DNA from: Reyranella sp. CPCC 100927
GTDB lineage: Bacteria; Pseudomonadota; Alphaproteobacteria; Reyranellales; Reyranellaceae
Assembly: GCF_007859315.1 (NCBI RefSeq)
Contig: NZ_VOHA01000006.1
Coordinates: 62,001 to 126,000 of the forward strand
Direction of reading: 5' to 3'
DNA: 64,000 nucleotides
Under the pieces are notes generated by a model that did no database searches, was not told the DNA's origin, and was given only the letters and a program-made list of their open reading frames with translations. This document shows, in pieces, positions 51,827 to 61,709 of the stretch. Positions within the stretch are counted from its first letter, which is position 1. Every line of letters starts with the position of its first letter. Made by a program: the position numbers and the translations under genes.

Positions 51827-52454
51827 GGCGTTCCTCCTCGGTCCGCGGTCGGGCCTCAAGGTGCGTGGCCGACTCCACGAAGTTCCAGATCTCGCGCGTG
51901 AGCATGGCGGCGTCCGGACGGGGCTTGCGGGCCAGCGCCGTCATCACGCCGGCACGCACGCCGCCCAGCACCATCGCCACCAGAAGGCTCGGATCGTGGC
52001 GGCTGGGGATGGCACCCCTTTCCTGGCCCTGCGCGATGTTGCGCGCACCGCGCCGGACCTGCCGTTCGAAGTGCGCCTTCTCGACCGCCGCAACCTCCGG
52101 CTCGGCGGACAAGCGGCCCAGCATCAGCGGCGCCAGTGGCTCGCGATAATGGAACGACACCGCCAGGCGCACGCGCTCGTGCTCGCGGATCGCCCAATCG
52201 GCGACATCGCCGATCGCGGCATTGCCGGCCGCCTCATCAAGGCGCGCGTAGAAGTCCTCGGCCACCGCAGCCAGCAGGCCGCCCTTGGAGCCGAAATGGT
52301 GATAGGCCAAGCCCACCGACACGTCAGCCCGGCGCGCCACCGCCAGCATTTCCAGCGATCCGTTGCCGGCGACCAATTCGGCCGCCGCGGCATCCAGGAT
52401 GCGCTGAGCCGCATCGCCGGCGGTGCGGGGTTGGGTGTTTCTGGTTCTGGGCAT
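51756..52454 (-). CDS. TetR family transcriptional regulator
   Basis: A 232-aa repressor-type protein. The N-terminal HTH (residues about 14-62) has AAQRILDAAAAELVAGNGSLEMLAVARRADVSVGLAYHHFGSKGGLLAAV, here read in parts. The ligand domain is all-helical; the tail is Arg/Thr-rich. A perfect 20-bp palindrome lies 4 nt upstream of the ATG, strongly suggesting autoregulation. The 3' end overlaps the PhyH gene, its probable target. The Asp/His-rich effector pocket cannot be inferred. Confidence 0.92.
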   Translation of the reverse strand: MPRTRNTQPRTAGDAAQRILDAAAAELVAGNGSLEMLAVARRADVSVGLAYHHFGSKGGLLAAVAEDFYARLDEAAGNAAIGDVADWAIREHERVRLAVSFHYREPLAPLMLGRLSAEPEVAAVEKAHFERQVRRGARNIAQGQERGAIPSRHDPSLLVAMVLGGVRAGVMTALARKPRPDAAMLTREIWNFVESATHLEARPRTEEERHATPSATLRIRDRAKTATTGNRG

Positions 52455-52458
52455 GATA

Positions 52459-52478
52459 TTGAATTGAATTCAATTCAA
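52459..52478. promoter_or_regulatory. TetR operator palindrome
   Basis: Perfect 20-bp palindrome with half-site TTGAATTGAA, AT-rich, starting 4 nt upstream of the TetR ATG and 145 nt upstream of the divergent metA gene. Most likely bound by the TetR protein encoded alongside. Confidence 0.75.
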
Positions 52479-52568
52479 ACCTTAGTGCGCAATCCGGGCG
52501 GGGTCAAGAGTGCCCGAGGGCTGATGCGCAATGCCGCGCATGCTTTGACGTCGGTTCTGGGATAAAAA

Positions 52569-52587
52569 CGGCCGCGCCGACCGGCCG
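52569..52587 (+). promoter_or_regulatory. hairpin in the metA leader
   Basis: CGGCCG, a 7-nt loop, CGGCCG, 36 nt before the metA ATG, followed by the direct repeat CCCGGTAACCCGGTA. Alphaproteobacterial metA genes often carry a SAM-II riboswitch, but I could not find its conserved core here. Function unassigned. Confidence 0.3.
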
Positions 52588-52622
52588 AGTGCCCGGTAAC
52601 CCGGTAGAGTGAGATTGAGTCG

Positions 52623-53543
52623 ATGCCGATCAAGATACCCGATGACCTGCCCGCCCGCGCCACGCTCGATGCGGAAGGGGTCATGGTCATGCGCGAGGCG
52701 GACGCAGTGCGCCAGGATATCCGGCCCATGCGCATCGGCCTACTCAATCTGATGCCCAACAAGATCAAGACCGAAACGCAGATCGCGCGGCTGCTGGGCG
52801 CGACGCCGCTGCAGGTGGAGCTGACGTTGGTCAAGATGACCAATCATGTCGCGCGCAACACGCCCAGCGAGCACATCATATCGTTCTATCGCGACTGGGA
52901 AGACGTGCGGTCCGAGAAGTTCGACGGCTTCATCGTCACTGGTGCTCCGGTGGAGACGATGCCGTTCGAGCAGGTGACCTACTGGGACGAACTGCGCCGC
53001 GTCTTCGACTGGACGCAGACCCATGTCCATGGCTGCTTCAACATCTGCTGGGGCGCGCAGGCGGCGATCAACCACTTCCACGGCATTCCCAAGCATCAGC
53101 TGGCAGAGAAGGCGTTCGGCGTCTTCCGCCACCGCAACCTGGCGCCGACGTCGCCTTACCTGCGCGGCTTCTCCGACGACTTCTCTATCCCGGTGTCGCG
53201 CTGGACCGAGGTTCGCCGCGAGGACATCCCGGCCGGCACCGGGATGACCGTGCTGATGGAGTCGGACGAGGCGGGCCTCTGCCTGCTGGACGACCCTGCG
53301 CACGGGTCGCTGCACATGTTCAATCACATCGAGTACGACTCCAACTCGCTCAGCGAGGAGTACTTCCGCGACGTCGGTGCGAACAAGGCGATCGCCACGC
53401 CGCGCAACTACTTTCCCAAGGACGATCCCGGCCGCCAACCCGAGAACCGCTGGCGCAGCCAGGCCCATCTGCTGTTCGGCAACTGGATCAATCAACTCTA
53501 TCAGACGACACCGTTCGACGTAGCGGCGATCGGCAAACGATAG
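52623..53543 (+). CDS. metA: homoserine O-acetyltransferase, MetA type
   Basis: A 306-aa homoserine acyltransferase, first committed step of methionine synthesis. Active-site residues fall exactly at family positions: nucleophile C142 in [10 protein letters not shown], catalytic H235 and E237 in FNHIEYDS. Residue 111 is Glu in [13 protein letters not shown]; in this family Glu111 marks acetyl-CoA use while Gly111 marks succinyl-CoA use, so despite the usual name homoserine O-succinyltransferase it should acetylate. It stands alone between the divergent TetR gene and the convergent DJ-1 family gene. Confidence 0.95.
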   Translation: MPIKIPDDLPARATLDAEGVMVMREADAVRQDIRPMRIGLLNLMPNKIKTETQIARLLGATPLQVELTLVKMTNHVARNTPSEHIISFYRDWEDVRSEKFDGFIVTGAPVETMPFEQVTYWDELRRVFDWTQTHVHGCFNICWGAQAAINHFHGIPKHQLAEKAFGVFRHRNLAPTSPYLRGFSDDFSIPVSRWTEVRREDIPAGTGMTVLMESDEAGLCLLDDPAHGSLHMFNHIEYDSNSLSEEYFRDVGANKAIATPRNYFPKDDPGRQPENRWRSQAHLLFGNWINQLYQTTPFDVAAIGKR

Positions 53544-53550
53544 GGACGGC

Positions 53551-54240
53551 CTACGCGCTCAGGCGCGCCGCGGCTCGCGTGAGCGCGGTGGCCAGCATCT
53601 GGTCGCGGCCGTTGGACTGAAAGCGCTCCCTGACCTGAGTGACGGTCTGCGGCTGCGCCTCGGCCGGCGTGCCGGACTGGAACGGCGGCTGCGGTGAATA
53701 CTGCATGCCCAACTGTACCGCGCGCGCGTGAGGCTCGCCGAGAATCTCCGCCGCCAGCGCCAGGCCGAAGTCGATCCCGGCCGTGACACCGCCGCCGGTC
53801 GCGCGATTGCGGTCGATCACATAGCGCTCCGCCGATGGCGTGGCACCGAACAGCGCCAGTTCGTCGAGCAGATACCAGTGCGTTGCCGCCCGGTATCCCT
53901 TGAGCAGGCCGGCGGCGCCCAGCAGATGAGCACCGGTGCAGACGCTCGTCACCCAGGCCGCACGCTCGCCACGTGACGCCAGGAAGTCGATGGTCTCGTT
54001 ATCCGTGATCAATGCAAACGTGCCGTCCAGGCCGCCGGGCGCAAACAGGATATCGGGGTCGGGCCACGCGTCGGCAAAGGTGGTGGTGGCCACGACCGAC
54101 AGTCCGGCATCGGTAGGAACGGGCCCCGGCGTCTTCCAGACGAACTGCAGTTCACCATCGGGCCAGCGCGCCCATGTCTGCAGCGGCCCGACAAGGTCGA
54201 GCAGTGTCATGCCGGGATAGACGAGCATCTGGATTTTCAT
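53551..54240 (-). CDS. DJ-1/PfpI family protein, isonitrile hydratase-like
   Basis: A 229-aa class I glutamine amidotransferase-like protein. The nucleophile Cys is in WVTSVCTGAHLLGAAGLLKGYRAATHW near residue 100, a segment almost identical to isonitrile hydratase InhA. The N-terminus MKIQMLVYPGMTLLDLVGPLQ and VIDRNRATGGGVTAGIDFGLALAAEI also fit. It may hydrate isonitriles to N-formamides or act on another electrophile. The ATG at 54240 follows GGAGGGACTACG. It is divergent from a GlxA-type regulator that carries a related domain, suggesting regulation by it. Confidence 0.9.
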   Translation of the reverse strand: MKIQMLVYPGMTLLDLVGPLQTWARWPDGELQFVWKTPGPVPTDAGLSVVATTTFADAWPDPDILFAPGGLDGTFALITDNETIDFLASRGERAAWVTSVCTGAHLLGAAGLLKGYRAATHWYLLDELALFGATPSAERYVIDRNRATGGGVTAGIDFGLALAAEILGEPHARAVQLGMQYSPQPPFQSGTPAEAQPQTVTQVRERFQSNGRDQMLATALTRAAARLSA

Positions 54241-54312
54241 CGTAGTCCCTCCGCGGTGGTCATCGACACTGGCAGCATGGACGGTGGCGGTGTTGGCGGG
54301 TATGACAAAGAT

Positions 54313-55305
54313 ATGGGTAAAACTGCCAACCCCAGACGTGTTGCCATCCTGCTCTACGGCAACATGCAGCTGCTGGATGCCGCGGGACCTGCCGACGTGT
54401 TCGGGCAAGCCAACCGTCGTGCCGGCGGCGGCGCCTACGACGTGATGTTCGTGGGACCGCGGCGGACAGTGCCCACGATCGCCGGTTTGACGCTGGCCGC
54501 CATGCCGCTGCCCGGCGCACGGCGTCCCGTGCACACGCTGATCGTGCCCGGCGGTCGGCGCCGCGGCCTGCGCGCGGTGCTCGACGACAAGCGGCTGATG
54601 CGCTGGATGGAACGATCGGTCGATACCGCGCAACGCGTCGTATCGATCTGCACCGGCGCTTTCATCCTCGCCGCGATGGGCGCGCTGAACGGCAGGCGGG
54701 CCACCACGCATTGGGGCTGGCTCGACGTCCTCGCGACACGCTTTCCCGACATCCGGGTCGAACGCGAAGCGCTCTTCGTCGAGGACGGTCGCATCTGGAC
54801 CTCAGCCGGTGTCGCCTCCGGCGTGGATCTGGCGTTGGCGCTGGTAGCACGCGACCTCGGTCACGACGTGGCGCTGCAGGTAGCGCGGGATCTCGTGCTG
54901 CATCTCGTACGGCCCGGGGGGCAGTCGCAGTTCGCCGAACCGCTGGCCCTGCAGTCACGCGGACCGGACCTGGGGCGGCTCATCGCCTGGCTCACCCCGC
55001 GGCTGGATCACGCCGTCTCGGTCGCCCACATGGCATCCGCGATGGGCATGAGCGAGCGCAGCTTCCACCGGCGGTGCATGACCGCGTTCGGTCTGGCGCC
55101 CGGCAGGCTGCTGGCCGCGCTTCGGCTGGATCATGCCCGGGCACTGCTGTGCGATCGCACCGTCTCCGTCCAGGCCGTGGCGGCCCGATGCGGTTTCAAC
55201 GATCCGGCGGCGTTCTCGACGGCCTTCGCGCGCCGTTTCGGAGCGTCTCCGACGTCGTTCCGGCGTGCCTTCGCCGGCGGCAACCCGGCGATCCCTATCG
55301 GATGA
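54313..55305 (+). CDS. GlxA family AraC-type regulator with DJ-1/PfpI domain
   Basis: A 330-aa transcription factor. The N-terminal DJ-1/PfpI domain (RRVAILLYGNMQLLDAAGPADVFGQANR to about residue 190) retains Cys in VVSICTGAFILAAMGALNGRRATTHW. The C-terminal AraC domain (about 225-325) has VAHMASAMGMSERSFHRRC and VQAVAARCGFNDPAAFSTAFARRFGASPTSFRR. The start is uncertain: ATG codons at 54256, 54277 and 54313 are in frame; 54313 gives the usual family N-terminus. It is divergent from the DJ-1 enzyme gene across 72 nt and its 3' end overlaps the convergent membrane protein gene by 11 nt. Confidence 0.9.
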   Translation: MGKTANPRRVAILLYGNMQLLDAAGPADVFGQANRRAGGGAYDVMFVGPRRTVPTIAGLTLAAMPLPGARRPVHTLIVPGGRRRGLRAVLDDKRLMRWMERSVDTAQRVVSICTGAFILAAMGALNGRRATTHWGWLDVLATRFPDIRVEREALFVEDGRIWTSAGVASGVDLALALVARDLGHDVALQVARDLVLHLVRPGGQSQFAEPLALQSRGPDLGRLIAWLTPRLDHAVSVAHMASAMGMSERSFHRRCMTAFGLAPGRLLAALRLDHARALLCDRTVSVQAVAARCGFNDPAAFSTAFARRFGASPTSFRRAFAGGNPAIPIG

Positions 55306-56194
55306 TCTTGTGGACGACCCCGGCGTCGACCAGGTCGGTTGCCGGCGGAATCCAGAGGGACTCGGCTGGCGTACTCACGGCGCGTCGGGCGAAGGCAACG
55401 TCGACGCCGGCGGCGACGAGAAAACGCAGCATCGCCCGATTGGTCTTGTCCAACTCCGATTGCGCCAGGCCGGGAAAAGCGGAGCCGTGAAACCCGAGTT
55501 TGGCATCCTCGCGGAGCTGGCGTTCTTTGCCGCCGAGATAGGCGATGGTGCAGGCGGAAAAACAGAAATCATCGACCACCGTGTCAAGCCGACGGGCACG
55601 GATGGTGTCGTGGATCTCGACGGCTTCGCCGAGCCGGCCCCCCGGGCTTTGCAAATGGATCGTCGTGACGTTGGGGGCGGACTGCAGCAGGCGTTTGAAT
55701 TCCTCGGCTGTTCCCAGCGAAAAGGTGCGGGCGAAAAACAGCTGCGTGCCGTCGTCGGACACGGCCATGGAACCGTCACGCAACGCGGCGTCGCCGTGCG
55801 CGATGTTCCAAAGTTCCGTGATCGACGGCACGGTCTTGGCGTAGGTCACGAAGCCGCTTGCGACCAGCATGACGACGCCGAGCCCGGCGCTGAGCCATCG
55901 GTTTGACGGGGTGTCCCAGTGCCTGTTGCGGGCGATGGCCAGCCAGACGAGGCCGGCCTGCATGACGCTGAACGCAAGCGCGGCAGCGACCAGCAGCGCG
56001 ATGATGACGACTTCGATCGCCGACGTGTCGCGATGGTACGTGACACTGAGCCAGATGGCGCCCAATGCCACCAGCTGGGCCACCAGCACCCAGGTCGCCC
56101 GCGCGTAGGCCTGGTCCAGCAGGGGCGCGGTGCCGATCCGCCACAACCCCACATCCGCCCAGGCCGGGACATGGATGTGGGGCCGGTCGTCCAT
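55295..56194 (-). CDS. membrane protein with ClpP/crotonase-like domain (COG3904-like)
   Basis: A 299-aa protein with three hydrophobic segments in the first 120 residues (about 34-50, 60-85, 100-118). A periplasmic or cytoplasmic ClpP-like domain follows, with TIHLQSPGGRLGEAVEIHDTI near residue 180, then VDDFCFSACTIAYLGGKERQL with the candidate nucleophile Ser in FSAC, and LGFHGSAFPG with a possible His. The catalytic order Ser then His fits serine-protease-like members. The substrate is unknown. Its ATG is 6 nt after the acyl-CoA synthetase stop, so it is part of that operon. Confidence 0.75.
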   Translation of the reverse strand: MDDRPHIHVPAWADVGLWRIGTAPLLDQAYARATWVLVAQLVALGAIWLSVTYHRDTSAIEVVIIALLVAAALAFSVMQAGLVWLAIARNRHWDTPSNRWLSAGLGVVMLVASGFVTYAKTVPSITELWNIAHGDAALRDGSMAVSDDGTQLFFARTFSLGTAEEFKRLLQSAPNVTTIHLQSPGGRLGEAVEIHDTIRARRLDTVVDDFCFSACTIAYLGGKERQLREDAKLGFHGSAFPGLAQSELDKTNRAMLRFLVAAGVDVAFARRAVSTPAESLWIPPATDLVDAGVVHKIIR

Positions 56195-56200
56195 CTTGGC

Positions 56201-57832
56201 TTACGCGGTCGGCAGCGTGTAGTCCTTGAACGTGCGGCGCAGTTCGGTCTTGAGGACCTTGCCGGTGGCGCCGTGCGGGATGGCGTCGACGAAGGCCACG
56301 TCGTCGGGCAACCACCACTTGGCGACCCTGTCCTTCACGAAATCCAGGATGTCCTGCTTGCCGGCATTGGCGCCGGCCTTCAGCTGCACGATCAGCAGCG
56401 GCCGTTCGTCCCACTTGGGATGCTGGATGCCGATCACGGCAGCCTCGGCCACCGCCGGATGACCCATGGCGGCATTCTCCAGGTCGATCGTGCTGATCCA
56501 CTCGCCGCCCGACTTGATCACGTCCTTGGAGCGGTCGGTGATCACCATCGAGCCGTCCGGCTCCAGCTTCGAGACGTCGCCGGTGTGGAACCAGCCGTCC
56601 TTGGTGAACCCGGCGGTGCCTTCGCCTTTCATATAGCCGTTCACGATCCACGGACCGCGCACCAGCAGGTTGCCGCTGGCCTTGCCATCCTTGGGCAGAT
56701 CGTTGCCCGCGTCGTCGACGATCTTCATCTCGACGCCGAACACGGGACGGCCCTGCTTGGCCTGGATCTCGAAGCGCTGCTCGTCAGGCAGCGCGCGCTC
56801 GCCGCGGTTGAAGCGGGTGATCGTGCCGACCGGGCTCATCTCGGTCATGCCCCAGCCGTGCACCACGTCGGTGCCATGCTCCTTCCAGAAGCGGGAGATC
56901 ATCGCATGCGGTACGGCCGAGCCGCCGATCAGCGTGCGCTTCATCTTCGACAGTTTCTTGCCGTTCTGCTCGCAGTAGTTCAGCAGGGCGAGCCACACGG
57001 TCGGCACGCCGGCACTGACGTCGACATCCTCCGAGTCGAGCAGCTCATACACGCTGGCACCGTCAAGGCGAAAGCCGGGGAACACCAGTTTGCAGCCGCT
57101 CATCGGCGCGCCGTACACCAGGCCCCAGGCGTTGGCGTGGAACATGGGCACGACCGGCAGGATCGTGTTGTCGGGGTTGAGCGCCAGCACCGGCCCGCTG
57201 GTCATCATGATGGAATGCAGCACGGTCGAGCGATGGCTGTAGAGCACGCCCTTCGGGTTGCCCGTCGTGCCCGACGTGTAGCAGAGCGACGACGCGGTGC
57301 GTTCATCGAAGGTCGGCCACGCCAGCGTGCCGGGCTTGTCCGCGATCAGCTCCTCGTAGCACAGCAGGTTGGCGATCTTGCTGTCCTTGGGCATATGGGC
57401 GCGATCGGTCATCACGATGACATGGCGCACGGTCTTGAGCTGGCCGATCACGGCCTCGACCACCGGTACCAGGTTCAGGTCGACGAAGATCACCTGGTCT
57501 TCGGCGTGGTTGGCGATGTAGGCCACATGCTCGGGCGACAACCGCGGATTGAGCGTATGCAGAACGGCGCCGATGCCCGACACGGCGTAGTAAAGCTCGA
57601 AGTGACGGTAGCCGTTCCAGGCCACGGTACCGACCCGGTCGCCCAGCTTGATGCCGAGGCTCTGCAGCGCCTCGGCCAGCTTCTTGGCGCGGTGATGGGC
57701 GTCGCGATACGTGTAGCGATGGACCGGCCCTTCAACGGCGCGCGATACGATCTCGACGTCGCCATAGTACTCGGCTGCGAAGTCGATGATCTGAGAAATC
57801 AGGAGTGGACGATCCTGCATCAGCCCCAGCAT
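56201..57832 (-). CDS. long-chain acyl-CoA synthetase, tandem copy 2
   Basis: A 543-aa AMP-forming acyl-CoA synthetase. It starts [20 protein letters not shown] after GGGAGCCACCC. The P-loop-like motif is [20 protein letters not shown] near residue 178, followed by [20 protein letters not shown] and the core [12 protein letters not shown], and the C-terminal hinge and Lys in [19 protein letters not shown]. Very similar in sequence and length to the gene 49 nt upstream, so the two arose by tandem duplication. Members of this group act on medium to long or branched acyl chains. It is followed immediately by the ClpP-like membrane protein. Confidence 0.94.
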   Translation of the reverse strand: MLGLMQDRPLLISQIIDFAAEYYGDVEIVSRAVEGPVHRYTYRDAHHRAKKLAEALQSLGIKLGDRVGTVAWNGYRHFELYYAVSGIGAVLHTLNPRLSPEHVAYIANHAEDQVIFVDLNLVPVVEAVIGQLKTVRHVIVMTDRAHMPKDSKIANLLCYEELIADKPGTLAWPTFDERTASSLCYTSGTTGNPKGVLYSHRSTVLHSIMMTSGPVLALNPDNTILPVVPMFHANAWGLVYGAPMSGCKLVFPGFRLDGASVYELLDSEDVDVSAGVPTVWLALLNYCEQNGKKLSKMKRTLIGGSAVPHAMISRFWKEHGTDVVHGWGMTEMSPVGTITRFNRGERALPDEQRFEIQAKQGRPVFGVEMKIVDDAGNDLPKDGKASGNLLVRGPWIVNGYMKGEGTAGFTKDGWFHTGDVSKLEPDGSMVITDRSKDVIKSGGEWISTIDLENAAMGHPAVAEAAVIGIQHPKWDERPLLIVQLKAGANAGKQDILDFVKDRVAKWWLPDDVAFVDAIPHGATGKVLKTELRRTFKDYTLPTA

Positions 57833-57881
57833 GGGTGGCTCCCTGTGGTTATTCCGTTGAACGTCATGGTTCGCTTGGCCA

Positions 57882-59513
57882 TCACGCCGTCGGCAGCTTG
57901 TGGCCCTTGAAATCCTCGCGCAGCTTGGTCTTGAGAATCTTGCCGGTGGCGGTGTGCGGGATCGATGCGACGAAGGCGACATCGTCGGGCAGCCACCACT
58001 TGGCGACCTTGTCCTTGAGGAAGTCGATCAGCGTGTCCTTGTCGACATCAGCACCGGGCTTTTTCTGGATGATCAGCAGCGGCCGCTCGTCCCACTTGGG
58101 GTGGTGTATGCCGATCACCGCGGCTTCGGCGACCGCGGGGTGTGCCATGGCGGCGTTTTCGAGATCGATCGAACTGATCCACTCGCCACCTGACTTGATG
58201 ACATCCTTGGAGCGGTCGGTGATCTGCATGTAGCCGTCGGCGTCGAGCGTGGCGACGTCGCCGGTGGGGAACCAGCCGCCGTCGCGCAACGGGCTGCCGC
58301 CCTCGCCGCGGAAATAGCCCGACGTAATCCACGGCCCGCGCACCAGCAGATCGCCGAACGCCTTGCCGTCGCGCGGCAATGCCGTGCCGTTGTCGTCGAT
58401 AATCTTCATCTCGACACCGAACAGTATGCGCCCTTGCTTGGCGCGCACTGCGTCCTGTTCTTCCTTGGGCAGCGACGGGTGCTTGGTCTTGGGTGTGTTG
58501 ACCGTGCCCAGGGGGCTCATCTCGGTCATGCCCCAGGCGTGCAGCACGTCCACGCCGTAGTCGCGCTTGAAGGTCTCGATCATCGCCGGCGGGCAGGCCG
58601 AGCCGCCGATCACCGATTTGCGCAAGGTCGACAGCTTGAGGTTCTTGGCCTGCAGATGCTGCAGCAGGAGCAGCCACACCGTCGGCACGCCGGCGGTGAT
58701 GGTGATGCCCTCGCTCTCGAACAGCTCATACAGGCTGGCGCCGTCCAGCGCCGCACCGGGGAACACCAGCTTGGCGCCGGACAGGCAGCCGGAATAGGGC
58801 AGGCCCCAGGCATTGACGTGGAACATCGGCACCACCGGCAGGACCGTATCGCGGGCCGAGATGCCGATGCCGTCCGGCAGCGCACTGGCGTAGGCGTGCA
58901 GGAGGGTCGAGCGGTGATGGTAAAGCACGCCCTTGGGATTGCCCGTGGTGCCTGAGGTGTAGCAGAGCGAGGAGGCCGTGCGTTCGTCGAACTGGGGCCA
59001 CTCGAACGTCCCGGGCTTGTCGGCGATCAGTTCCTCGTAGACCAGCAGGTTGGGAATGTTCAGGTCGGCCGGCAGATGGGCACGATCGGTCATCGCCACG
59101 ATGTGGCGCACTGACTTCATCTGTGGTGCGAGAGTCTCGACCAGCGGCAGGATGTTGATGTCGGCGAAGAGGATCTGATCTTCGGCGTGATTGACGATAT
59201 AGGCGATCTGCTCCGGAAACAGGCGCGGGTTGATGGTGTGGCACACGGCGCCCATGCCCGAGATGCCGTAATAGAGCTCGAAATGCCGGTAGCCGTTCCA
59301 GGCCAGGGTCCCGATCCGATCGCCCGGCTTGATGCCGAGCCCCGTCAGCGCCTCGGCCATCTGCTTGGCCCGCTTGTGCGCGTCCTTGTAGGTGTAGCGG
59401 TGGATCGGCCCTTCGACCGTCCGCGAGACGATTTCGGTGTCGCCGTGATAGTCGGCCGCGAAGTCGATGAGCTGCGAGATCAGAAGCGGGCGATCCTGCA
59501 TCAAGCCCAGCAT
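57882..59513 (-). CDS. long-chain acyl-CoA synthetase, tandem copy 1
   Basis: A 543-aa acyl-CoA synthetase, same length and start as its neighbour ([20 protein letters not shown]). The AMP-binding motif is [20 protein letters not shown], then [35 protein letters not shown] and [18 protein letters not shown]. The first half is nearly identical to copy 2, the middle is most diverged, suggesting different chain specificity. It heads the three-gene leftward operon with copy 2 and the ClpP-like membrane protein. RBS GAGAACGCCGC is weak but adequate. Confidence 0.94.
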   Translation of the reverse strand: MLGLMQDRPLLISQLIDFAADYHGDTEIVSRTVEGPIHRYTYKDAHKRAKQMAEALTGLGIKPGDRIGTLAWNGYRHFELYYGISGMGAVCHTINPRLFPEQIAYIVNHAEDQILFADINILPLVETLAPQMKSVRHIVAMTDRAHLPADLNIPNLLVYEELIADKPGTFEWPQFDERTASSLCYTSGTTGNPKGVLYHHRSTLLHAYASALPDGIGISARDTVLPVVPMFHVNAWGLPYSGCLSGAKLVFPGAALDGASLYELFESEGITITAGVPTVWLLLLQHLQAKNLKLSTLRKSVIGGSACPPAMIETFKRDYGVDVLHAWGMTEMSPLGTVNTPKTKHPSLPKEEQDAVRAKQGRILFGVEMKIIDDNGTALPRDGKAFGDLLVRGPWITSGYFRGEGGSPLRDGGWFPTGDVATLDADGYMQITDRSKDVIKSGGEWISSIDLENAAMAHPAVAEAAVIGIHHPKWDERPLLIIQKKPGADVDKDTLIDFLKDKVAKWWLPDDVAFVASIPHTATGKILKTKLREDFKGHKLPTA

Positions 59514-59618
59514 GCGGCGTTCTCCTCAGGTGACGTGTGGGTCATGTCAGTCGGCCGCAATTAAGCTGTGGCCGGCGGGCCGTCAATGGCCGGACCGGCC
59601 ACAACCCGTTCACGCGTG

Positions 59619-61469
59619 CTAAAGACTGGCCTGTACCCTGTAGAGGCCGGCATAGGTGCCGCCGGCGGCAAGCAGGGTCTCGTGGCTGCCCTGCTCGACG
59701 ATCCCCTGGTCGGTCAGGACCAGAATCCGGTCGGCATTACGGACCGTCGACAGTCGGTGGGCGATGACCAGGGTGGTGCGGCCCTGCGCCAGTTTCAGCA
59801 AGGCCAGCTGGACCGCCCGCTCGCTCTCGTTGTCCAGCGCACTGGTGGCCTCGTCGAAGATCAGGATCGCGGGGTCTTTCAGGAAAGCCCGGGCGATGGT
59901 CAGCCGCTGCTTCTGGCCGCCGGACAGCTTCACCCCACGTTGCCCAATATCGGTGTCATATCCTTTCGGCAGGGCCATGATGAAATCGTGGGCATGGGCA
60001 GCCTTGGCCGCCTCGATCAACGCTGTATCGCCGGCCTCCGGCCGCCCATAGCGCAGGTTCTCGGCAACGGTGCCCGAGAACAGGTAGACGTCCTGCTGGA
60101 CGACGCCGATGTTCCGCCGCAACGACGACAGGGTGACATCGCGGATGTCGACGCCATCGACCAGAATGGCGCCCCGCGTTACCTCGTAGAAGCGGGGGAT
60201 CAGGGAGCACAGCGTGCTTTTGCCGACCCCCGACGCGCCGACCAGGGCGACGAACTCCCCGGGCCGGATATCCAGCGACAGGTTGTTCAAGACGTGCGGG
60301 CCGTCCTCGTCGTAGCGGAAGGCGACGTCGCGGAAGGTGAGCGCCCCGCGGGGCTCCGACAGGACCTGGGCGCCGAGCCGGTCCGTGACGTCCGGCGCCA
60401 CCTCGAGGATTTCCATCACCCGGACGAAGCCGGTGAAGCCCTGCTGCCAGAGGCGCACGAAGTTGGCCAGGCGCTGGACCGGGTCGACGAGCACCGCGAC
60501 GCACAGCAGGAAGGTCAGCATGTCCGCCACGCTGAGTTCGGCGTGCAACACCCGCACGGCGCCGATCACGATGACGCCGACCGTGATGATCTGGGCGAAG
60601 GTGATGGTGCCCACCGAGAAGAAGGCCTCGCTTCTGTAACCCTCCTTGCGGCTTTCCAGGAACCTGACGTTCTCGGCGTCGAAACGCCGGTTCTCGAGAT
60701 CCTCGTTGGCGAACGACTTCACGACGCGAATGCCGGCCAGCGAGTCTTCGACGCGCTCGTTGATGGTCCCGATCTGCTGTCGGCTGCGCGTCAGCGCCCG
60801 GTTCATCCGGCCGTTGAAGTGCAGGGCGTAAAGAACGGCAAACGGCATGACGCCAAGGATCAGCAGGGTGAGCGGCACGTCGAGGTGGGCCAGGATGATC
60901 ATCACGCCGACGAACTTCAGGACGGCGATCGCGATATCCTCTGGCCCGTGATGATAGAGCTCGCCCAGGGCCAGCAGGTCGTTGGTGATGCGGCTCATGA
61001 GCTGACCGACCCGCTGGCGGTCATAGAAGCTGAACGACAGCTTCTGGCAGTGCTCGAACACCTCCTTGCGCAGGGCGCTTTCCATTTTCGCGCCCATGAC
61101 GTGGCCCTGGTAGTCCACGAACAGGGTGCTCAGCACCTGGATCGCCAGCAGGGCGAGCATGATGGCGCCCATGCCGTAGATCTGGTTCAGCGCATCGGGC
61201 ACGTCGTTGAGCGCGACGAGGCGCTTGGTGATGTGATTGGCGCACAGGGGCAGGAAAAGCGCCGTCAGCGACACGACGAGCGCGCAGGCCACGTCCGCCA
61301 GCAACAGCGGCATGTGAGGCCTGTAGTAGGAGAGGAACTTCTTCAGCCGATGGCGGAAGCGAACGGCTTCGGACGCCGGCGTGGCGTCTGCAGGGCTGTA
61401 TGCTGAAGAGGTCCGGTCGCTAAGAGCGGCGTCTGGGCGCGCCTGATCCTTCTGGATTCGCGTAAGCAT
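59619..61469 (-). CDS. ABC exporter, fused membrane and ATPase domains (MsbA-like)
   Basis: A 616-aa half-transporter that works as a dimer. The membrane domain (about 45-335) has six hydrophobic segments, with coupling region SFSFYDRQRVGQLMSRITNDL. The ATPase domain has Walker A VGASGVGKST near residue 405, VVQQDVYLFSGTVAENLRYG, signature LSGGQKQRLTIARAF and Walker B ILIFDEATSALDNES. It resembles the lipid/multidrug exporter group but the substrate cannot be told. The gene stands alone on the minus strand, divergent from the SDR at 61710. Confidence 0.93.
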   Translation of the reverse strand: MLTRIQKDQARPDAALSDRTSSAYSPADATPASEAVRFRHRLKKFLSYYRPHMPLLLADVACALVVSLTALFLPLCANHITKRLVALNDVPDALNQIYGMGAIMLALLAIQVLSTLFVDYQGHVMGAKMESALRKEVFEHCQKLSFSFYDRQRVGQLMSRITNDLLALGELYHHGPEDIAIAVLKFVGVMIILAHLDVPLTLLILGVMPFAVLYALHFNGRMNRALTRSRQQIGTINERVEDSLAGIRVVKSFANEDLENRRFDAENVRFLESRKEGYRSEAFFSVGTITFAQIITVGVIVIGAVRVLHAELSVADMLTFLLCVAVLVDPVQRLANFVRLWQQGFTGFVRVMEILEVAPDVTDRLGAQVLSEPRGALTFRDVAFRYDEDGPHVLNNLSLDIRPGEFVALVGASGVGKSTLCSLIPRFYEVTRGAILVDGVDIRDVTLSSLRRNIGVVQQDVYLFSGTVAENLRYGRPEAGDTALIEAAKAAHAHDFIMALPKGYDTDIGQRGVKLSGGQKQRLTIARAFLKDPAILIFDEATSALDNESERAVQLALLKLAQGRTTLVIAHRLSTVRNADRILVLTDQGIVEQGSHETLLAAGGTYAGLYRVQASL

Positions 61470-61709
61470 GGAACATCATGTCCTGTCGGTGGGTGGCAGC
61501 TCCTTTCTGGTTGGACATGAAGGCTCTCATCGTACTCTCGCTTGGCTCTGTCGCGGACGGGCGCGGACCATATGTGAAGCGCCGCCGATGCGCAATGCCG
61601 TTGGCTGCCCGCGCGCGAGCCGCCAGTCGAACGATGGCCACCGCCAAGCTTGCGCCGGATAGCCGTGCGGGCCACGGTGCGCACAACAACGCAGGACGGA
61701 GCACCATCC

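Noticed and set aside
52479-52622. SAM-II or other SAM riboswitch before metA
   Set aside because: The family often has one, but the conserved pseudoknot core and pairing were not found; only a short GC hairpin and a direct repeat are visible.
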